43,282 nt of DNA. Origin: DASQVO01 sp035640715. Lineage in GTDB: Bacteria; Actinomycetota; Actinomycetes; Streptosporangiales; Streptosporangiaceae. The stretch spans positions 1 through 43,282 of the forward strand of contig DASQVO010000441.1 in assembly GCA_035640715.1 (NCBI GenBank), read 5' to 3'. A model generated the notes under the pieces. That model saw only the letters and a program-made list of their open reading frames with translations, ran no database searches and had not been told where the DNA came from. Positions 32,588 to 41,132 of this stretch are shown here, piece by piece (position 1 is the first letter of the stretch; every line of letters begins with the position of its first letter). The translations under genes were made by a program, and so were the position numbers.

Positions 32588-33163
32588 ATGACCCGGATCG
32601 GCATCATCCTGGGCAGCACCCGCCCGAACCGCAACGGCGAGCAGGTCGCCAAGTGGGTGTACGACATTGCCTCGCGCCGCGGCGACGCCGAGTTCGAACT
32701 GGTTGACCTGCGTGACTACCCGCTGCCGCACCTGGATGAGCCGCTGCCTCCGTCCATGGGCCAGTACCAGAACGAGCACACCAGGCAGTGGGCGGACAAG
32801 ATCGCCTCATTCGACGGGTTCATCATGGTCACGCCGGAGTACAACCACAGCACCTCTGGCGTGCTCAAGAATGCCATCGACTACCTGTTCGCCGAGTGGA
32901 ACAACAAGGCCGTCGGGTTCGTCTCCTACGGCTCGGTGGGCGGCGCCCGCGCGGCCGAGCACCTGCGCCTGATCGCCGGGGAACTGCAGATGGCCGACGT
33001 GCGCCAGCAGGTCGCGCTGTCACTGCTCACCGAGTTCGAGAACTTCACCGTCTTCAAGCCCGGCGACTACAACCTCGCTGCGCTGGGCACCCTGCTCGAC
33101 CAGGTCATCGCCTGGAGCACCGCGCTGGCGCCGTTGCGCGCGGCTTCCCAGGCCGCCGCCTGA
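32588..33163 (+). CDS. NADPH-dependent FMN reductase (flavodoxin-fold oxidoreductase)
   Basis: 191 residues of the FMN_red family. The FMN phosphate loop is GSTRPNRNGEQVA (9-21), and the flavin-contacting TPEYNHSTSGVLKNAIDYL lies at about 80-98. YGSVGGARAAEHLR follows. Such enzymes reduce quinones, azo compounds, chromate or free flavin with NAD(P)H. The start is fixed by AGGAGAAG before the ATG. The divergent MarR gene and shared operators suggest induction by an aromatic or electrophilic compound. A hairpin follows the stop. The physiological substrate is unknown. Confidence 0.9.
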   Translation: MTRIGIILGSTRPNRNGEQVAKWVYDIASRRGDAEFELVDLRDYPLPHLDEPLPPSMGQYQNEHTRQWADKIASFDGFIMVTPEYNHSTSGVLKNAIDYLFAEWNNKAVGFVSYGSVGGARAAEHLRLIAGELQMADVRQQVALSLLTEFENFTVFKPGDYNLAALGTLLDQVIAWSTALAPLRAASQAAA

Positions 33164-33168
33164 GGCCA

Positions 33169-33212
33169 GGTTCCAGTGCCATCTGCCTTTCGTGCAGATC
33201 AGCACCAGAACC
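33169..33212 (+). terminator. Imperfect hairpin after the FMN reductase, probable terminator
   Basis: GGTTC/GAACC, GTGC/GCAC and ATCTGC/GCAGAT pair in register with two mismatches and one bulge around a seven-base loop, six bases after the stop codon. Confidence 0.55.
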
Positions 33213-33323
33213 GGCACACCAAATGGAGATTGCGAGAAATCCGGCCGACTGGTTGCTCGCAGCACTGAGAGGCATGGTGTCGGCGGCGCGCGAATTGACG
33301 TGCCGCCGGCATCATGCTCCAAC

Positions 33324-33605
33324 CTCTTCGGGCACATGGACCCCGATAGCCTCGCCAGCCTCCGCAGTTCAGGCTTGTTCCGCTACAAGTCAACCGAGCA
33401 GGGTGCCGCGACGAGCGTCCTGGTAGCAAGCTCACCGCAACTTGAGGGCATTGGCGGCCGCTACTTCGAAGACTGCAACGAGGCAGAAATCATCAACTCC
33501 GACGCCACCGACCTCAGCGATCACCGCAACGGCGTCGCCGCCTATGCCTTGGACCCAGCAAACGCCAAGCACCTATGGGACGTATCCCAGAGCCTGCTCG
33601 CCTGA
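33324..33605 (+). pseudogene. 3' fragment of a short-chain dehydrogenase gene
   Basis: The frame encodes the end of an SDR of the retinol-dehydrogenase-like type: HMDPDSLASLRSSG, EQGAATSVLVASSPQLEGIG, GRYFEDCNEAE and AAYALDPANAKHLWDVS, finishing normally. The nucleotide-binding Rossmann half and the YxxxK active site are absent. An upstream sequence around 33300 resembles the preceding SDR segment (GIM..L..) in another frame. The remnant is truncated and frameshifted. It is not related closely to the intact SDR at 36609. Confidence 0.7.
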
Positions 33606-33949
33606 GCTGCATCGCGGAGACCATTTCCACGTAATCGTGCGCCGTTACCGCTGAATTCGACGTTTCTCCCCACAGTGACGATGGGCGATGGCACACAGAA
33701 CCGTCGATCGGGTGTTCGCCTAAGATGCTGAAATTGTCGGCCGTTTACACTATTATCGAACTAGACATCGATATGAAGTGCCGCCGGGATCACCACCTCC
33801 GGCAGGCCAGGGACACAGGCCGCACATGACGGCGCCCGCAGCCAACCGCTAGCGCGGCTGCACCCGCCCAGCAGTTTCCTGCTGGCAGTCAGCTTCCGGA
33901 TATCGTCAACCGGTCCGGGAGCAGTTCCAGGCCCGGGGAGGTGATCCAG
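33606..33949. other. Intergenic region before the DUF222-HNH gene
   Basis: No gene seen. 33720-33780 is AT-rich for this window and is the likely promoter region; the rest is a GC-rich leader. The near-perfect anti-16S match GGAGGTGATCC lies at 33937-33947. Confidence 0.35.
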
Positions 33950-35634
33950 ATGTGCACGAGCAGCAACGCGGTGCCGCCAGCATGCGCGGCCGATGCGCTG
34001 TCGATGCTCGACAGTGCGCTGGGTTACCTAGCCACCTGCGATGCGCCCGGGCTGGGTGCGGCGGGTCAGTCCGAAGCGCTGGCAGCGCTGGAACGCGCCG
34101 AGGCGATACACACCGCCGCCCGGGCCAGGATCCTTTCCGCGTTCGGTGCCAGCCGCGGGTTCGAGGCGGACGGGCATTACGGGCCGAAGCCGTGGCTGCG
34201 GGCCATCACCCGGGTCAGCAAGGGCGCCGCGGCCGGGGCGGCCGGATGGGCCCGGCGCCTGCAGGCCCACCCCGCCGTCGCCGGCGCGCTGGCGGCCGGG
34301 GCCATCTCCGCCTCCTGGGCCAAGGAGATCTGCAGCTGGACGGACCTGCTGCCCGAGGACCGGCGCGGGGACGCCGACCAGATCCTGCTGGCCGCCGCTT
34401 CGGGCGGCGCGGACCTGCATGACCTGGCCGCCCTCGCCCGGGAGATGGCCGAACGGTCCCGGACCACTCCCGATAACGACGGAGACCGGGACTTCACCGA
34501 CCGGCAGGTGCGGCTGGATGTCACGTTCGGCGGCGCCGGGCAGCTGGCCGGGGATCTCACCCCGGGCTGCGCCGCCGCCCTGTCTGCGGTGCTGGACGCC
34601 TTGTCGGGGAAGATGGGCCCGGAGGACACCCGGACCCTGCCGCAGCGCCGCCACGACGCACTCGAGGAGGCCCTCCAGCGGCTGATCGCCGCCCGGATGG
34701 TGCCCGGCCGGCACGGCGAGCCCGTCCACGTCCAGGTCCATGTGGACCTGGCCGCGCTGCGCGGCCTGCCCGGCGCCTCCGGTCTGGAGGCCGCCTGGTC
34801 GGCGGCCCGCGCCACGGCCGGGCCCGGGTCCTGCTACCTGACTGGCGCCGAGGCGGAGGCCGCCGCCTGCGACGCCACCATCATCCCGGTCGTCACCGGC
34901 CAGATCGACGGGGCCGCCCTGGACCAGCTCACCGAGATCTTCCTGCACGCCCACGGCCTCACCCCCAGCTCCGGGCCGGGACACTACCCCGCCCGCCACG
35001 ACGGCACCAGCGGGGGCGCCAGCACCAGCGGCGGTGACGAGCTCACCGAAGGCGCCACCGGGCAGCATAACGGCCCCGGCATCCCGCCCAGCTCAGACGG
35101 GACGCCCGGATCTGCCCGCCCCGCCACCCCGCCAGGCGCCTGCGGCTGCACCTGCGGGACCTGCACCTGCCCCGACCGCATCCCGATCTCCCCGGCCATG
35201 CGGCAACGGCTTCAGCACACCCTGCTCCAGATGGGAACCGACCTGGTCTCCGGCCCTGGCGGACTGGCCTCATACCTGCGCGCCCGGCTGCTGGGCCGTC
35301 CCTACACCGGGGTCAGCCAGCCGCTGGACCTGGGCGCCCCACCCCCGAGATCCCTCCGCACCTACGCCGCGCGGTCATCCTGCGGGACAAGTGCTGCCAG
35401 TTCCCGGGATGTTTCCAGCCCCCCTCGGTCTGCCACGTGCATCACCTCATCCCAAGATCCAAGGGCGGCACAACCACGTTGCGGAACTGCAGGCTGCTCT
35501 GCAGATTTCACCACCTCATCGTCATCCACAGGTGGGGCTGGACCCTGACCTGCCACCCCGACGGCACCACCACCGCAACTAGCCCCGACGGCCGCGTCCT
35601 GCACAGCCACGGACCACCCAGCCAAGCGGCCTGA
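33950..35634 (+). pseudogene. DUF222/13E12-type HNH endonuclease gene with a frameshift before the HNH domain
   Basis: The N-terminal DUF222 domain (about 1-300, with LAALERAEAIHTAARARIL, ALAAGAISASWAKEI and CAAALSAVLDAL) is intact. A Ser/Gly-rich insert carries the cysteine cluster CGCTCGTCTC. The HNH nuclease follows in the next frame: RRAVILRDKCCQFPGC, HVHHLIPRSKGG, LRNCRLLCRFHH, IHRWGWTL. The frame changes within the C-rich tract at about 35338-35353, so the first frame runs on to a stop at 35548 without an HNH. One base added there would restore a ~560-residue protein. The start is the ATG at 33950 behind GGAGGTGATCC. This could be mutation, sequencing error in the homopolymer or, less likely, programmed frameshifting. 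These genes are a common dispersed actinobacterial family of unclear role. Confidence 0.8.
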
Positions 35635-35692
35635 GGGCCGGACTCGGCACCCCCGGCAATCCGCTGCTGCTGGCCCGCGGTCAGGAGTCATT

Positions 35693-35737
35693 CTCCCTGC
35701 CCCCGATCTCCCTGCCCCCGATCTCCCTGCCCCCGAT
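35693..35737. repeat. Three exact tandem copies of a 15-bp unit
   Basis: CTCCCTGCCCCCGAT is repeated three times without change at 35693, 35708 and 35723. It lies in non-coding DNA between the HNH gene and the transposase fragments. No function is apparent. Confidence 0.8.
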
Positions 35738-35829
35738 GCCGCAGCAGCCGCAGGCGCACCAATGGGCAGATCCGTGGCTGCATCCCGCTTGACGTGCGCA
35801 TCAAGCCCAGCGCGGCAAACGGGCCTAGC

Positions 35830-36075
35830 TGTCGTTCCCAGTCACGTTGTTGACGGAAGGCGACTGGCCGGCGGGCGGTTGCCGATTGCTGAGTGTGGTC
35901 TGGCGTAGTTGTAGTCGGCCACGAACACTTCGAGTTCTCGAAGCCGCTCGCCGTTGGTGAGATAGGGCTTGGCATATGCCCATTCGTCGACGAGGGTCCG
36001 GTTGAAGCGCTCCGCCTTGCCGTTGGCCTGCGGTCGATAGGGACGAACGCGGTGGCGCGTTCGGGTCCGGAAGAC
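35830..36075 (-). pseudogene. IS481-type transposase C-terminal fragment
   Basis: Minus-strand reading gives RPYRPQANGKAERFNRTLVD, EWAYAKPYLTNGERLRE, ADYNYARPHSAIG and RPPASR, the C-terminal part of the rve integrase core of IS481-family transposases, including the catalytic glutamate in KAERFN. The first two-thirds of the transposase are absent. A small insertion near 35860 shifts the true end (VNNVTGNDS) out of frame. No terminal inverted repeats were found. Confidence 0.8.
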
Positions 36076-36312
36076 GACCTCACGCGGCGGCGAGCTGTTC
36101 GACGAGGGCCTCCAAAAACTCGTCGGCCTCGACATCGCTCCAGACGCCCGTCTGTCCGCTCCCACACCCCAACTGGGCAGACCTGCCCTCGAAGCACTGG
36201 TCCGGGGTAGTGGACACACCCCGAGGCTCCCGGGTGAGGTCGCAGGACTCTCCGGGACGCCGCGGAGTGCTGGGCACGTCGTTCGCGAGGAGTTGGGCCG
36301 GCGGATGCCCCG
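36076..36312. other. Unassigned remnant between transposase and reductase fragments
   Basis: A minus-strand frame reads GVWSDVEADEFLEALVEQLA before a stop near 36080. It has an even, protein-like composition, but I recognise no family. It has no start of its own and continues from the neighbouring fragments. Probably another decayed piece. Confidence 0.3.
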
Positions 36313-36478
36313 CTAGTGACCGATCTTGTCCAGCTCGGCGAGCTCCTCGCCGGAGAGCGAGAGTCCCGCGCCGGCGACGTTCTCGCGCAGGTGCTCCGTT
36401 GACGAGGTGCCGGGAATCAGCAGGATGTTCGGCGACCGCTGCAGCAACCAGGCTAGGGCGACCGACATCGGCGTCGCA
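36313..36478 (-). pseudogene. Aldo/keto reductase C-terminal fragment
   Basis: Reads TPMSVALAWLLQRSPNILLI then PGTSSTEHLRENVAGAGLSL and EELAELDKIGH before a stop. This is the C-terminal NADPH-binding part of an aldo/keto reductase (the PGTSS..HLREN segment contacts the cofactor phosphate). The barrel's first ~230 residues and the catalytic Tyr/Lys/His are missing. On its 5' side it abuts an IS256 fragment. Confidence 0.8.
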
Positions 36479-36605
36479 TGACGAAGACCGCGCCGGCGCG
36501 GACGAGGCGACCAGGTGGGGTGCGTTGACGGCGCGCCAGCGGCGCTGGGCGGATTCGATGAGCTTGTAGGCCATGGCCAGCCCGGCCGCCTTCGAGCCGG
36601 GGCGG
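36479..36605 (-). pseudogene. IS256-family transposase C-terminal fragment
   Basis: The minus strand gives PGSKAAGLAMAYKLIESAQR and RWRAVNAPHLVA, then, after a one-base loss, LVRAGAVF in the next frame. This is the C-terminal end of IS256/Mutator transposases. It starts immediately after the stop codon of the SDR gene at 36609 and ends where the aldo/keto reductase fragment begins. A matching middle piece of the same transposase type lies at 38655-38780 on the same strand and in the right order. Confidence 0.75.
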
Positions 36606-36608
36606 GGT

Positions 36609-37469
36609 TCACGCCGCGGGGAAGTCGGTAGCGGGCGCGGTCTCCGCGGCGGTCTCGACGTTCGCGCGTAGGGCGTCGACCTTGGCGCTGGCGAAGGAGT
36701 GCGCGTCCGAACCGAGCAGCTGGCGCAGCGGGCCCTCACCGGAGACGACTCGGTCGATGATGGCGGTGGCTCCCCTGACCGGGTCGCCGAGCTGGCCACC
36801 CTGCAGTTTGAGGTGGTCGCGGGTCATTTCGCGGATGGCCGGGTAGGCATCGGTGGTGGTGGCGGGCAGCGCGAGCGACTCCCGGGTGAGGAAGTCGGTG
36901 CGGAAGTAGCCGGGCTCGACGATGGTGACCTTGACCTCGAAGTCGTCGACCTCGGCGGCGAGGGCCTCGCTGAGGCCCTCAAGCGCGAACTTGCCGGCGC
37001 AGTAGAGTCCCCAGCCCGGGGGGGCGGTTAGCCCGAGGATCGACGAGACGTTGACGATGTGGCCGCTCTTCTGCTGGCGCAGGATCGGCAGCGCGGCCCG
37101 CAACACGTTCCACACGCCGATGACCTGGACGTCGAGCATGTCGCGGACCTCGCGGTCGCTGGTCTCCTCCACCGCGGCCAGGAAGCCGTAACCTGCGTTG
37201 TTGATCACGACGTCCAGACCGCCGAAGCGCTCCACTGTCTGGTGGACGGACTGCTGGACAGCCTCGTCGTCGCGCAGGTCGATGGTGAGCGGGAGCAGCC
37301 GGGACGTGTCGACGCGATCACCGAGCGCGGACAGCAGCCGCTCGCTCGAGCGCGTCGTCGCGGCGACGTTGTCACCGCGATCGAGTAGCTGCTTGACCAA
37401 CTCCAGGCCCAAGCCGCGGGAGGTGCCGGTCACGAACCAGGTGGCAGGTCGATTCCTCGGGAAACTCAT
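36609..37469 (-). CDS. Short-chain dehydrogenase/reductase (SDR)
   Basis: 286-residue classical SDR. The cofactor loop TGTSRGLGLEL lies at about 14-24, DLRDD near 65, NNAGYG near 90, the catalytic serine in VNVSSILG, and Y-x-x-x-K in YCAGKFALEGLSEAL. The VEPGYFRTDF segment follows. It is an NAD(P)H-dependent oxidoreductase with unknown substrate. A fair ribosome site (TAAGGA) precedes the ATG. It is divergent from the HTH gene at 37647, which probably controls it. Its stop lies four bases from an IS256 remnant, and the gene pair is flanked by pieces of that transposase. Confidence 0.92.
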   Translation of the reverse strand: MSFPRNRPATWFVTGTSRGLGLELVKQLLDRGDNVAATTRSSERLLSALGDRVDTSRLLPLTIDLRDDEAVQQSVHQTVERFGGLDVVINNAGYGFLAAVEETSDREVRDMLDVQVIGVWNVLRAALPILRQQKSGHIVNVSSILGLTAPPGWGLYCAGKFALEGLSEALAAEVDDFEVKVTIVEPGYFRTDFLTRESLALPATTTDAYPAIREMTRDHLKLQGGQLGDPVRGATAIIDRVVSGEGPLRQLLGSDAHSFASAKVDALRANVETAAETAPATDFPAA

Positions 37470-37646
37470 GGTCGTCCTTACTCACGATTCACGGGAGGTG
37501 CCGTCCGGGTGGTGCCCCGGTGGTGGCGTGACTTCAGCATGGCTCACGAGAACTGGCTGTGGGCGCTCATCTCGCGCCCTGTGCGACCGCGGACCCGGCA
37601 ACCTAGGACGCACAGGTCCAGTCACGAGTAGACACCATCGGGGACA

Positions 37647-38534
37647 ATGGGTTGCGTGGCTGAGACCAACCGCGAACTCGCTGATTTCCTGCGGCGAGCC
37701 CGTAGCCAGGTCGACCCGTCCCGGGCGGGCCTGCCGCCCGACGGGCGGATACGCCGTGTGCCGGGCCTGCGCCGCGAGGAAGTCGCGCTGCTGGCCGGAG
37801 TGTCTACCGACTACTACGCCCGTCTCGAGCAGGGACGGCGCATCACACCGTCCCCAGCCGTGGTAGAGGCGATCGGCCGTGCTCTCGGACTCGACGCCGC
37901 CGGACGGGCACATCTCAAGGACCTCATCGGACCGGCCGCGGCACCGGCTCATCGGCGAGTCCGTGGCGTCCAGCGAGTGCGTCCGGGGCTCTATCAGCTT
38001 CTCGATTCCCTCGACGGCGAGCCCGCGCTGGTCCTCGGACGCCGCACCGACGTGCTGGCCGCCAATCGGATGGCCAAGGCGCTGTTCACCGACTTCGATC
38101 GGTTGGCGCCCGCGCAACGTAACTACGCACGCTGGATGTTTCTGGACATGGACGCCCGGTCGCTGTTCGTGGACTGGCACGACCAGGCCCGGGCCGTGGT
38201 CGAGAGCCTGCGATTCGACGTCGGCCGTGATCCCGATGACCGTGCCACGACCGCCCTCGTGGCCGAACTGCGCGAACGCAGCCGCGAATTTGACCAGTGG
38301 TGGGAGCAGCACCGGGTCCATCAGCGCACCCACGGCTCGAAGCGGCTGCGTCACCCCCTCGTCGGGGACCTCACCGTCGAGTACGAGACCCTCACTTTGC
38401 CCGGTGACCCCGATACGACCCTGTTCGTCTACACCACCGAGCCCGGATCACCCTCGCGCCGGGCCATGGATCTCCTCGCGAGTTGGACAGCGTCCGGCCC
38501 GGGCGCCGATATGCAGCACCAGAGCCACCAGTGA
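37647..38534 (+). CDS. HTH transcriptional regulator, XRE-type with MmyB-like ligand domain
   Basis: 295 residues. The helix-turn-helix region has LADFLRRARSQVDPSRAGLP, VPGLRREEVALLAGVSTDYYARLEQGRR and ALGLDAAGRAHL, typical of MmyB-like regulators. The C-terminal part (~105-280), with GLYQLLDSLDGEPALVLGRRTDVLAANRMA and NYARWMFLD, is the PAS-like MmyB domain, which binds fatty-acid-like ligands in studied members. The start is the ATG at 37647 (GGGGACA upstream) or a GTG at 37656. Regulators of this family are often divergent from a single SDR gene, as here, and control it. Confidence 0.9.
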   Translation: MGCVAETNRELADFLRRARSQVDPSRAGLPPDGRIRRVPGLRREEVALLAGVSTDYYARLEQGRRITPSPAVVEAIGRALGLDAAGRAHLKDLIGPAAAPAHRRVRGVQRVRPGLYQLLDSLDGEPALVLGRRTDVLAANRMAKALFTDFDRLAPAQRNYARWMFLDMDARSLFVDWHDQARAVVESLRFDVGRDPDDRATTALVAELRERSREFDQWWEQHRVHQRTHGSKRLRHPLVGDLTVEYETLTLPGDPDTTLFVYTTEPGSPSRRAMDLLASWTASGPGADMQHQSHQ

Positions 38535-38654
38535 CGAGCCCATCCGACCTCGCCCGAGTTGGGCGTGAAGGCTTGCAACCGTCGCCTGGCAGCGTCGAGC
38601 GGACTGTCAGCGCAGGGATGATGCGGGTGCTGGTATCTCCCTAGTCCCAGGTCG
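38535..38654. other. Short non-coding stretch after the HTH gene
   Basis: Nothing recognised. It joins the HTH gene to the IS256 remnant. With the remnant and the hairpin at 38820 the whole gap to tsaD is 328 bases and contains no intact gene. Confidence 0.3.
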
Positions 38655-38780
38655 GCCTTGGCGGGCGCAGTCGCGCAGCAGGTCACACCACGATTCCGAC
38701 GACTCGTGGTACCCGTCGGACAGGGCGATCAGCTCCTTCTGGATGCCCGATCGGACCCCCATCGGTACGGCACCGGTCGA
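38655..38780 (-). pseudogene. IS256-family transposase middle fragment
   Basis: The minus strand reads GVRSGIQKELIALSDGYHES and SESWCDLLRDCARQG, matching the conserved segment of IS256 transposases (KELIALTDGYRES..SWADLLRDC) just after the DDE region. Similarity stops abruptly after DCARQG, at about 38655. The missing C-terminal end of the same type of transposase resumes 2 kb away at 36605. Confidence 0.75.
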
Positions 38781-38819
38781 TGTCCTCTTCGTTGGATGTC
38801 TCGCAACACCCATCCGAGG

Positions 38820-38837
38820 CAGTGAGACCCCTCACTG
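38820..38837 (-). terminator. Small perfect hairpin downstream of tsaD
   Basis: CAGTGAG-ACCC-CTCACTG lies 26 bases after the tsaD stop. The stem is short (7 bp) and has no T-run, so this is a modest terminator candidate. Confidence 0.4.
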
Positions 38838-38862
38838 TCAACGATCTACCTGGGAACTACAC

Positions 38863-39894
38863 CTAGCGCAGGACGACCTCGGTGACGGGCAGCGAGGAGT
38901 CGGCGGGCAGGTCCAGCGGCGACGGGGGGAGACCCCGGCTGGCGAGTGCGGAACCCAGCGCAGCCACCATGGCGCCGTTATCGGTGCAGAGGCCGGGGCG
39001 CGGGACACGCAGCCGGATGCCGGCGGCGGCGCAGCGTTCCTCCGCCATGGCGCGCAGCCGGGAGTTCGCGGCTACTCCCCCGCCGATGACGAGGTGCCCG
39101 ACTCCATGCCGAACGCAGGCGTCGACGGCCTTGCGGGTCAGCACATCTGCCACCGCTTCCTGGAAGGACGCGGCGACATCGGCGACGGGGACCGGCTCGC
39201 CCGCAGCGGACCGTTCCTCCACCCACCGGGCCACGGCCGTCTTCAGCCCCGCGAAGGAGAAATCGAGCGACCCGTCGTGGTACTTGCCGCGCGGGAAGGC
39301 GATCGCGGTGGGGTCGCCGGACCGTGCGGCGGCGTCGATCGGCGGGCCGCCGGGGAATGGCATCCCGAGCACCCGGGCCACCTTGTCATATGCCTCGCCC
39401 GCGGCGTCGTCGACGGTCGCGCCGAGAGAGGTGACCTCGCTCGTAACATCGGGCACGAGCAGCAGCGACGAGTGACCCCCCGACACGAGCAGCGCGATGA
39501 CCGGTGCGGGCAGCGGGCCGTGCTCGAGCTGATCCACGGCGACGTGAGCAGCCAGGTGGTTCACGCCGTAAAGCGGCTTGCCAAGGGCAAGCGCGTACGC
39601 CTTGGCCGCGGCCACGCCCACCAGCAGCGCCCCGGCGAGGCCCGGGCCCGCGGTGACCGCGATGGCGTCGACATCGGCCAGCGTCGCCCCTGCCGTGGCC
39701 AGTGCCCGGTCCACCGCCGGGGCCATTGCCTCCAGATGGGCGCGGCTGGCGACCTCGGGCACGACACCGCCGAAACGGGCGTGCTCGTCGACGCTGGAGG
39801 CCACGGCGTCTGCCAGCAGCTCGTTGCCGCGCACCAGACCGGCGCCCGTCTCGTCACAGGAGGTCTCGATGCCGAGAACAAGCGGCTGCGTCAC
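38863..39894 (-). CDS. tsaD: tRNA N6-adenosine threonylcarbamoyltransferase TsaD
   Basis: 343-residue Kae1/TsaD enzyme that, with TsaB and TsaE, transfers threonylcarbamoyl to A37 of ANN-decoding tRNAs. Seen are LGIETSCDETG, GGVVPEVASRAHLE, the metal-site histidines in GVNHLAAHVA, LLVSGGHSS, YDKVARVLGMPFPGGP and GGGVAANSRLR, CTDNGAMVA. The GTG start at 39894 overlaps the rimI stop (GTGA); the longer frame to 40083 overlaps rimI and is rejected. It is the last gene of the minus-strand operon. Confidence 0.95.
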   Translation of the reverse strand: MTQPLVLGIETSCDETGAGLVRGNELLADAVASSVDEHARFGGVVPEVASRAHLEAMAPAVDRALATAGATLADVDAIAVTAGPGLAGALLVGVAAAKAYALALGKPLYGVNHLAAHVAVDQLEHGPLPAPVIALLVSGGHSSLLLVPDVTSEVTSLGATVDDAAGEAYDKVARVLGMPFPGGPPIDAAARSGDPTAIAFPRGKYHDGSLDFSFAGLKTAVARWVEERSAAGEPVPVADVAASFQEAVADVLTRKAVDACVRHGVGHLVIGGGVAANSRLRAMAEERCAAAGIRLRVPRPGLCTDNGAMVAALGSALASRGLPPSPLDLPADSSLPVTEVVLR

Positions 39895-40388
39895 CGGATG
39901 CCTCCCGCGTGCCCGGCACCGGGCTCGGCGGCTGCGTCCAACCCGCGGCGCATCACGATCGCGTCCACGCCGGACGGCTGGTAATAGCCGCGGCGGATGC
40001 CGATCTTCCCGAAGCCGTAGCGGCGGTAAAGGTCCTGTGCGCGCGGGTTGTCGGCGCGCACCTCGAGGAATACCTCCGTGCAATCACACCGCGCGGCCTC
40101 CTCCAGCAGCTCCGTCAGCAGTGCCGAACCTATCCCCCGGCCCCAGTGGCCGGCGTCGACGGCCAGCGTCAGCACCTCCGCCTGGCGGCTGCCGGGCAGC
40201 ATCATCCCGGCGTAACCCACGATCCTGTTCCCTTCCTCAGCGGCCACATAGTGCCGCCCCTGTCCTTCCTGGGCGAGCTCCTCGGCGAACATGCCGGGCG
40301 ACCACGCGTCGTCCGGGAAAAGCTTCCGCTCAAGTTCCACTACGGCGGGCAGGTCGTCGAGGGAGAGCGGGCGCAGGCACACACTCAC
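39891..40388 (-). CDS. rimI: Ribosomal protein S18 alanine N-acetyltransferase RimI
   Basis: 165-residue GNAT acetyltransferase. LRPLSLDDLPAVVELERKLF is typical of RimI. The acetyl-CoA loop is GHWGRGIGSALL, and NPRAQDLYRRYGFGKIGIRRGYY holds the family's tyrosine. It acetylates the N-terminus of S18 or other proteins; between tsaB and tsaD it is the standard actinobacterial arrangement. The GTG at 40388 overlaps the tsaB stop (GTGA). A GTG two codons in is also possible. Confidence 0.92.
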   Translation of the reverse strand: MSVCLRPLSLDDLPAVVELERKLFPDDAWSPGMFAEELAQEGQGRHYVAAEEGNRIVGYAGMMLPGSRQAEVLTLAVDAGHWGRGIGSALLTELLEEAARCDCTEVFLEVRADNPRAQDLYRRYGFGKIGIRRGYYQPSGVDAIVMRRGLDAAAEPGAGHAGGIR

Positions 40389-41116
40389 GGCGGCGTTACC
40401 CGCTTCGGCGGCCCGGGAACCCGGGCGTCCGGACGGCGCAGGTACAGCGGCTCCGGCAGCAGAAGCGGCCCGGCCGCCGGCGAGGCGGCCGGGACTACCA
40501 GAGCCGGTTCGCCGCTGGCGGCGCCTGCCACGGCCGGCTCCCGGCCGCTGGCGAAGCATTCCACAACCATCTCCGCCAGGACGACGGCCGACGGGTGCTC
40601 GCGCCAGATCGGTTCGCCGAACGCTTCCGGGTACAGGACCGTCGCCTGCCCGGCGGCGGGGACGGAGGCCGCGCCTGGTATGTCCGCGGGACGGCTCACC
40701 GCGGGTCCGGCCGTCCGTTCGCCGGATCCCGTGTAGCGGGCCCAGTAGACCTCCTTGCGCCGGGCGTCGGTCACGACAAGGAACTCGCGGCCCGCCGCGG
40801 CGGGCCGGGCGGCGCGGGCGATGACGTCGAGCGTGCAGACGCCGTGGACGGGAACGCCCAGTGCCCGGCCGAGTACGCGGGCGGTTACCACGCCGACGCG
40901 CAGCCCCGTGTAGGGGCCCGGACCCACCCCGGTCGTGATCGCGGTGAGGTCACCGGGCTCGGCCCCAGCGTCGGCGATGACCTTGGCGATGGACGGGGCA
41001 AGCAGCTCGCCGTGCCTGCGCGCGTCCACCGTCACGGCCTCGGCGAGCGCACGTTCCCCGTCGTGCAGCGCGACGGTGACCGCGGGCGTCGCGGTATCGA
41101 ACGCAAGCAGCAGCAC
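40385..41116 (-). CDS. tsaB: t6A modification protein TsaB
   Basis: 243-residue inactive TsaD-like partner protein needed for threonylcarbamoyl-adenosine synthesis. LLLAFDTATPAVTVALHDG at the front, GVGPGPYTGLRVGVVTARVLG, and VVTDARRKEVYWARY are diagnostic. The C-terminus has an Ala/Pro-rich insert (AGAASGEPALVVPAASPAAG) before LPEPLYLRRPDA. GTG start, 16 bases after the upstream FAD oxidoreductase gene, so all four genes may be cotranscribed. tsaE is not in the window. Confidence 0.93.
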   Translation of the reverse strand: MLLLAFDTATPAVTVALHDGERALAEAVTVDARRHGELLAPSIAKVIADAGAEPGDLTAITTGVGPGPYTGLRVGVVTARVLGRALGVPVHGVCTLDVIARAARPAAAGREFLVVTDARRKEVYWARYTGSGERTAGPAVSRPADIPGAASVPAAGQATVLYPEAFGEPIWREHPSAVVLAEMVVECFASGREPAVAGAASGEPALVVPAASPAAGPLLLPEPLYLRRPDARVPGPPKRVTPP

Positions 41117-41132
41117 GGATGAACAGCCTAGT

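Noticed and set aside
34028..35068. 346-residue open frame on the minus strand
   Set aside because: Antisense to the DUF222 domain, Gly/Pro/Arg-rich, no motif.
38863..40083. 406-residue TsaD
   Set aside because: The extra N-terminus reads rimI in another frame. The GTG at 39894 overlaps the rimI stop and begins at the conserved LGIETSCDETG.
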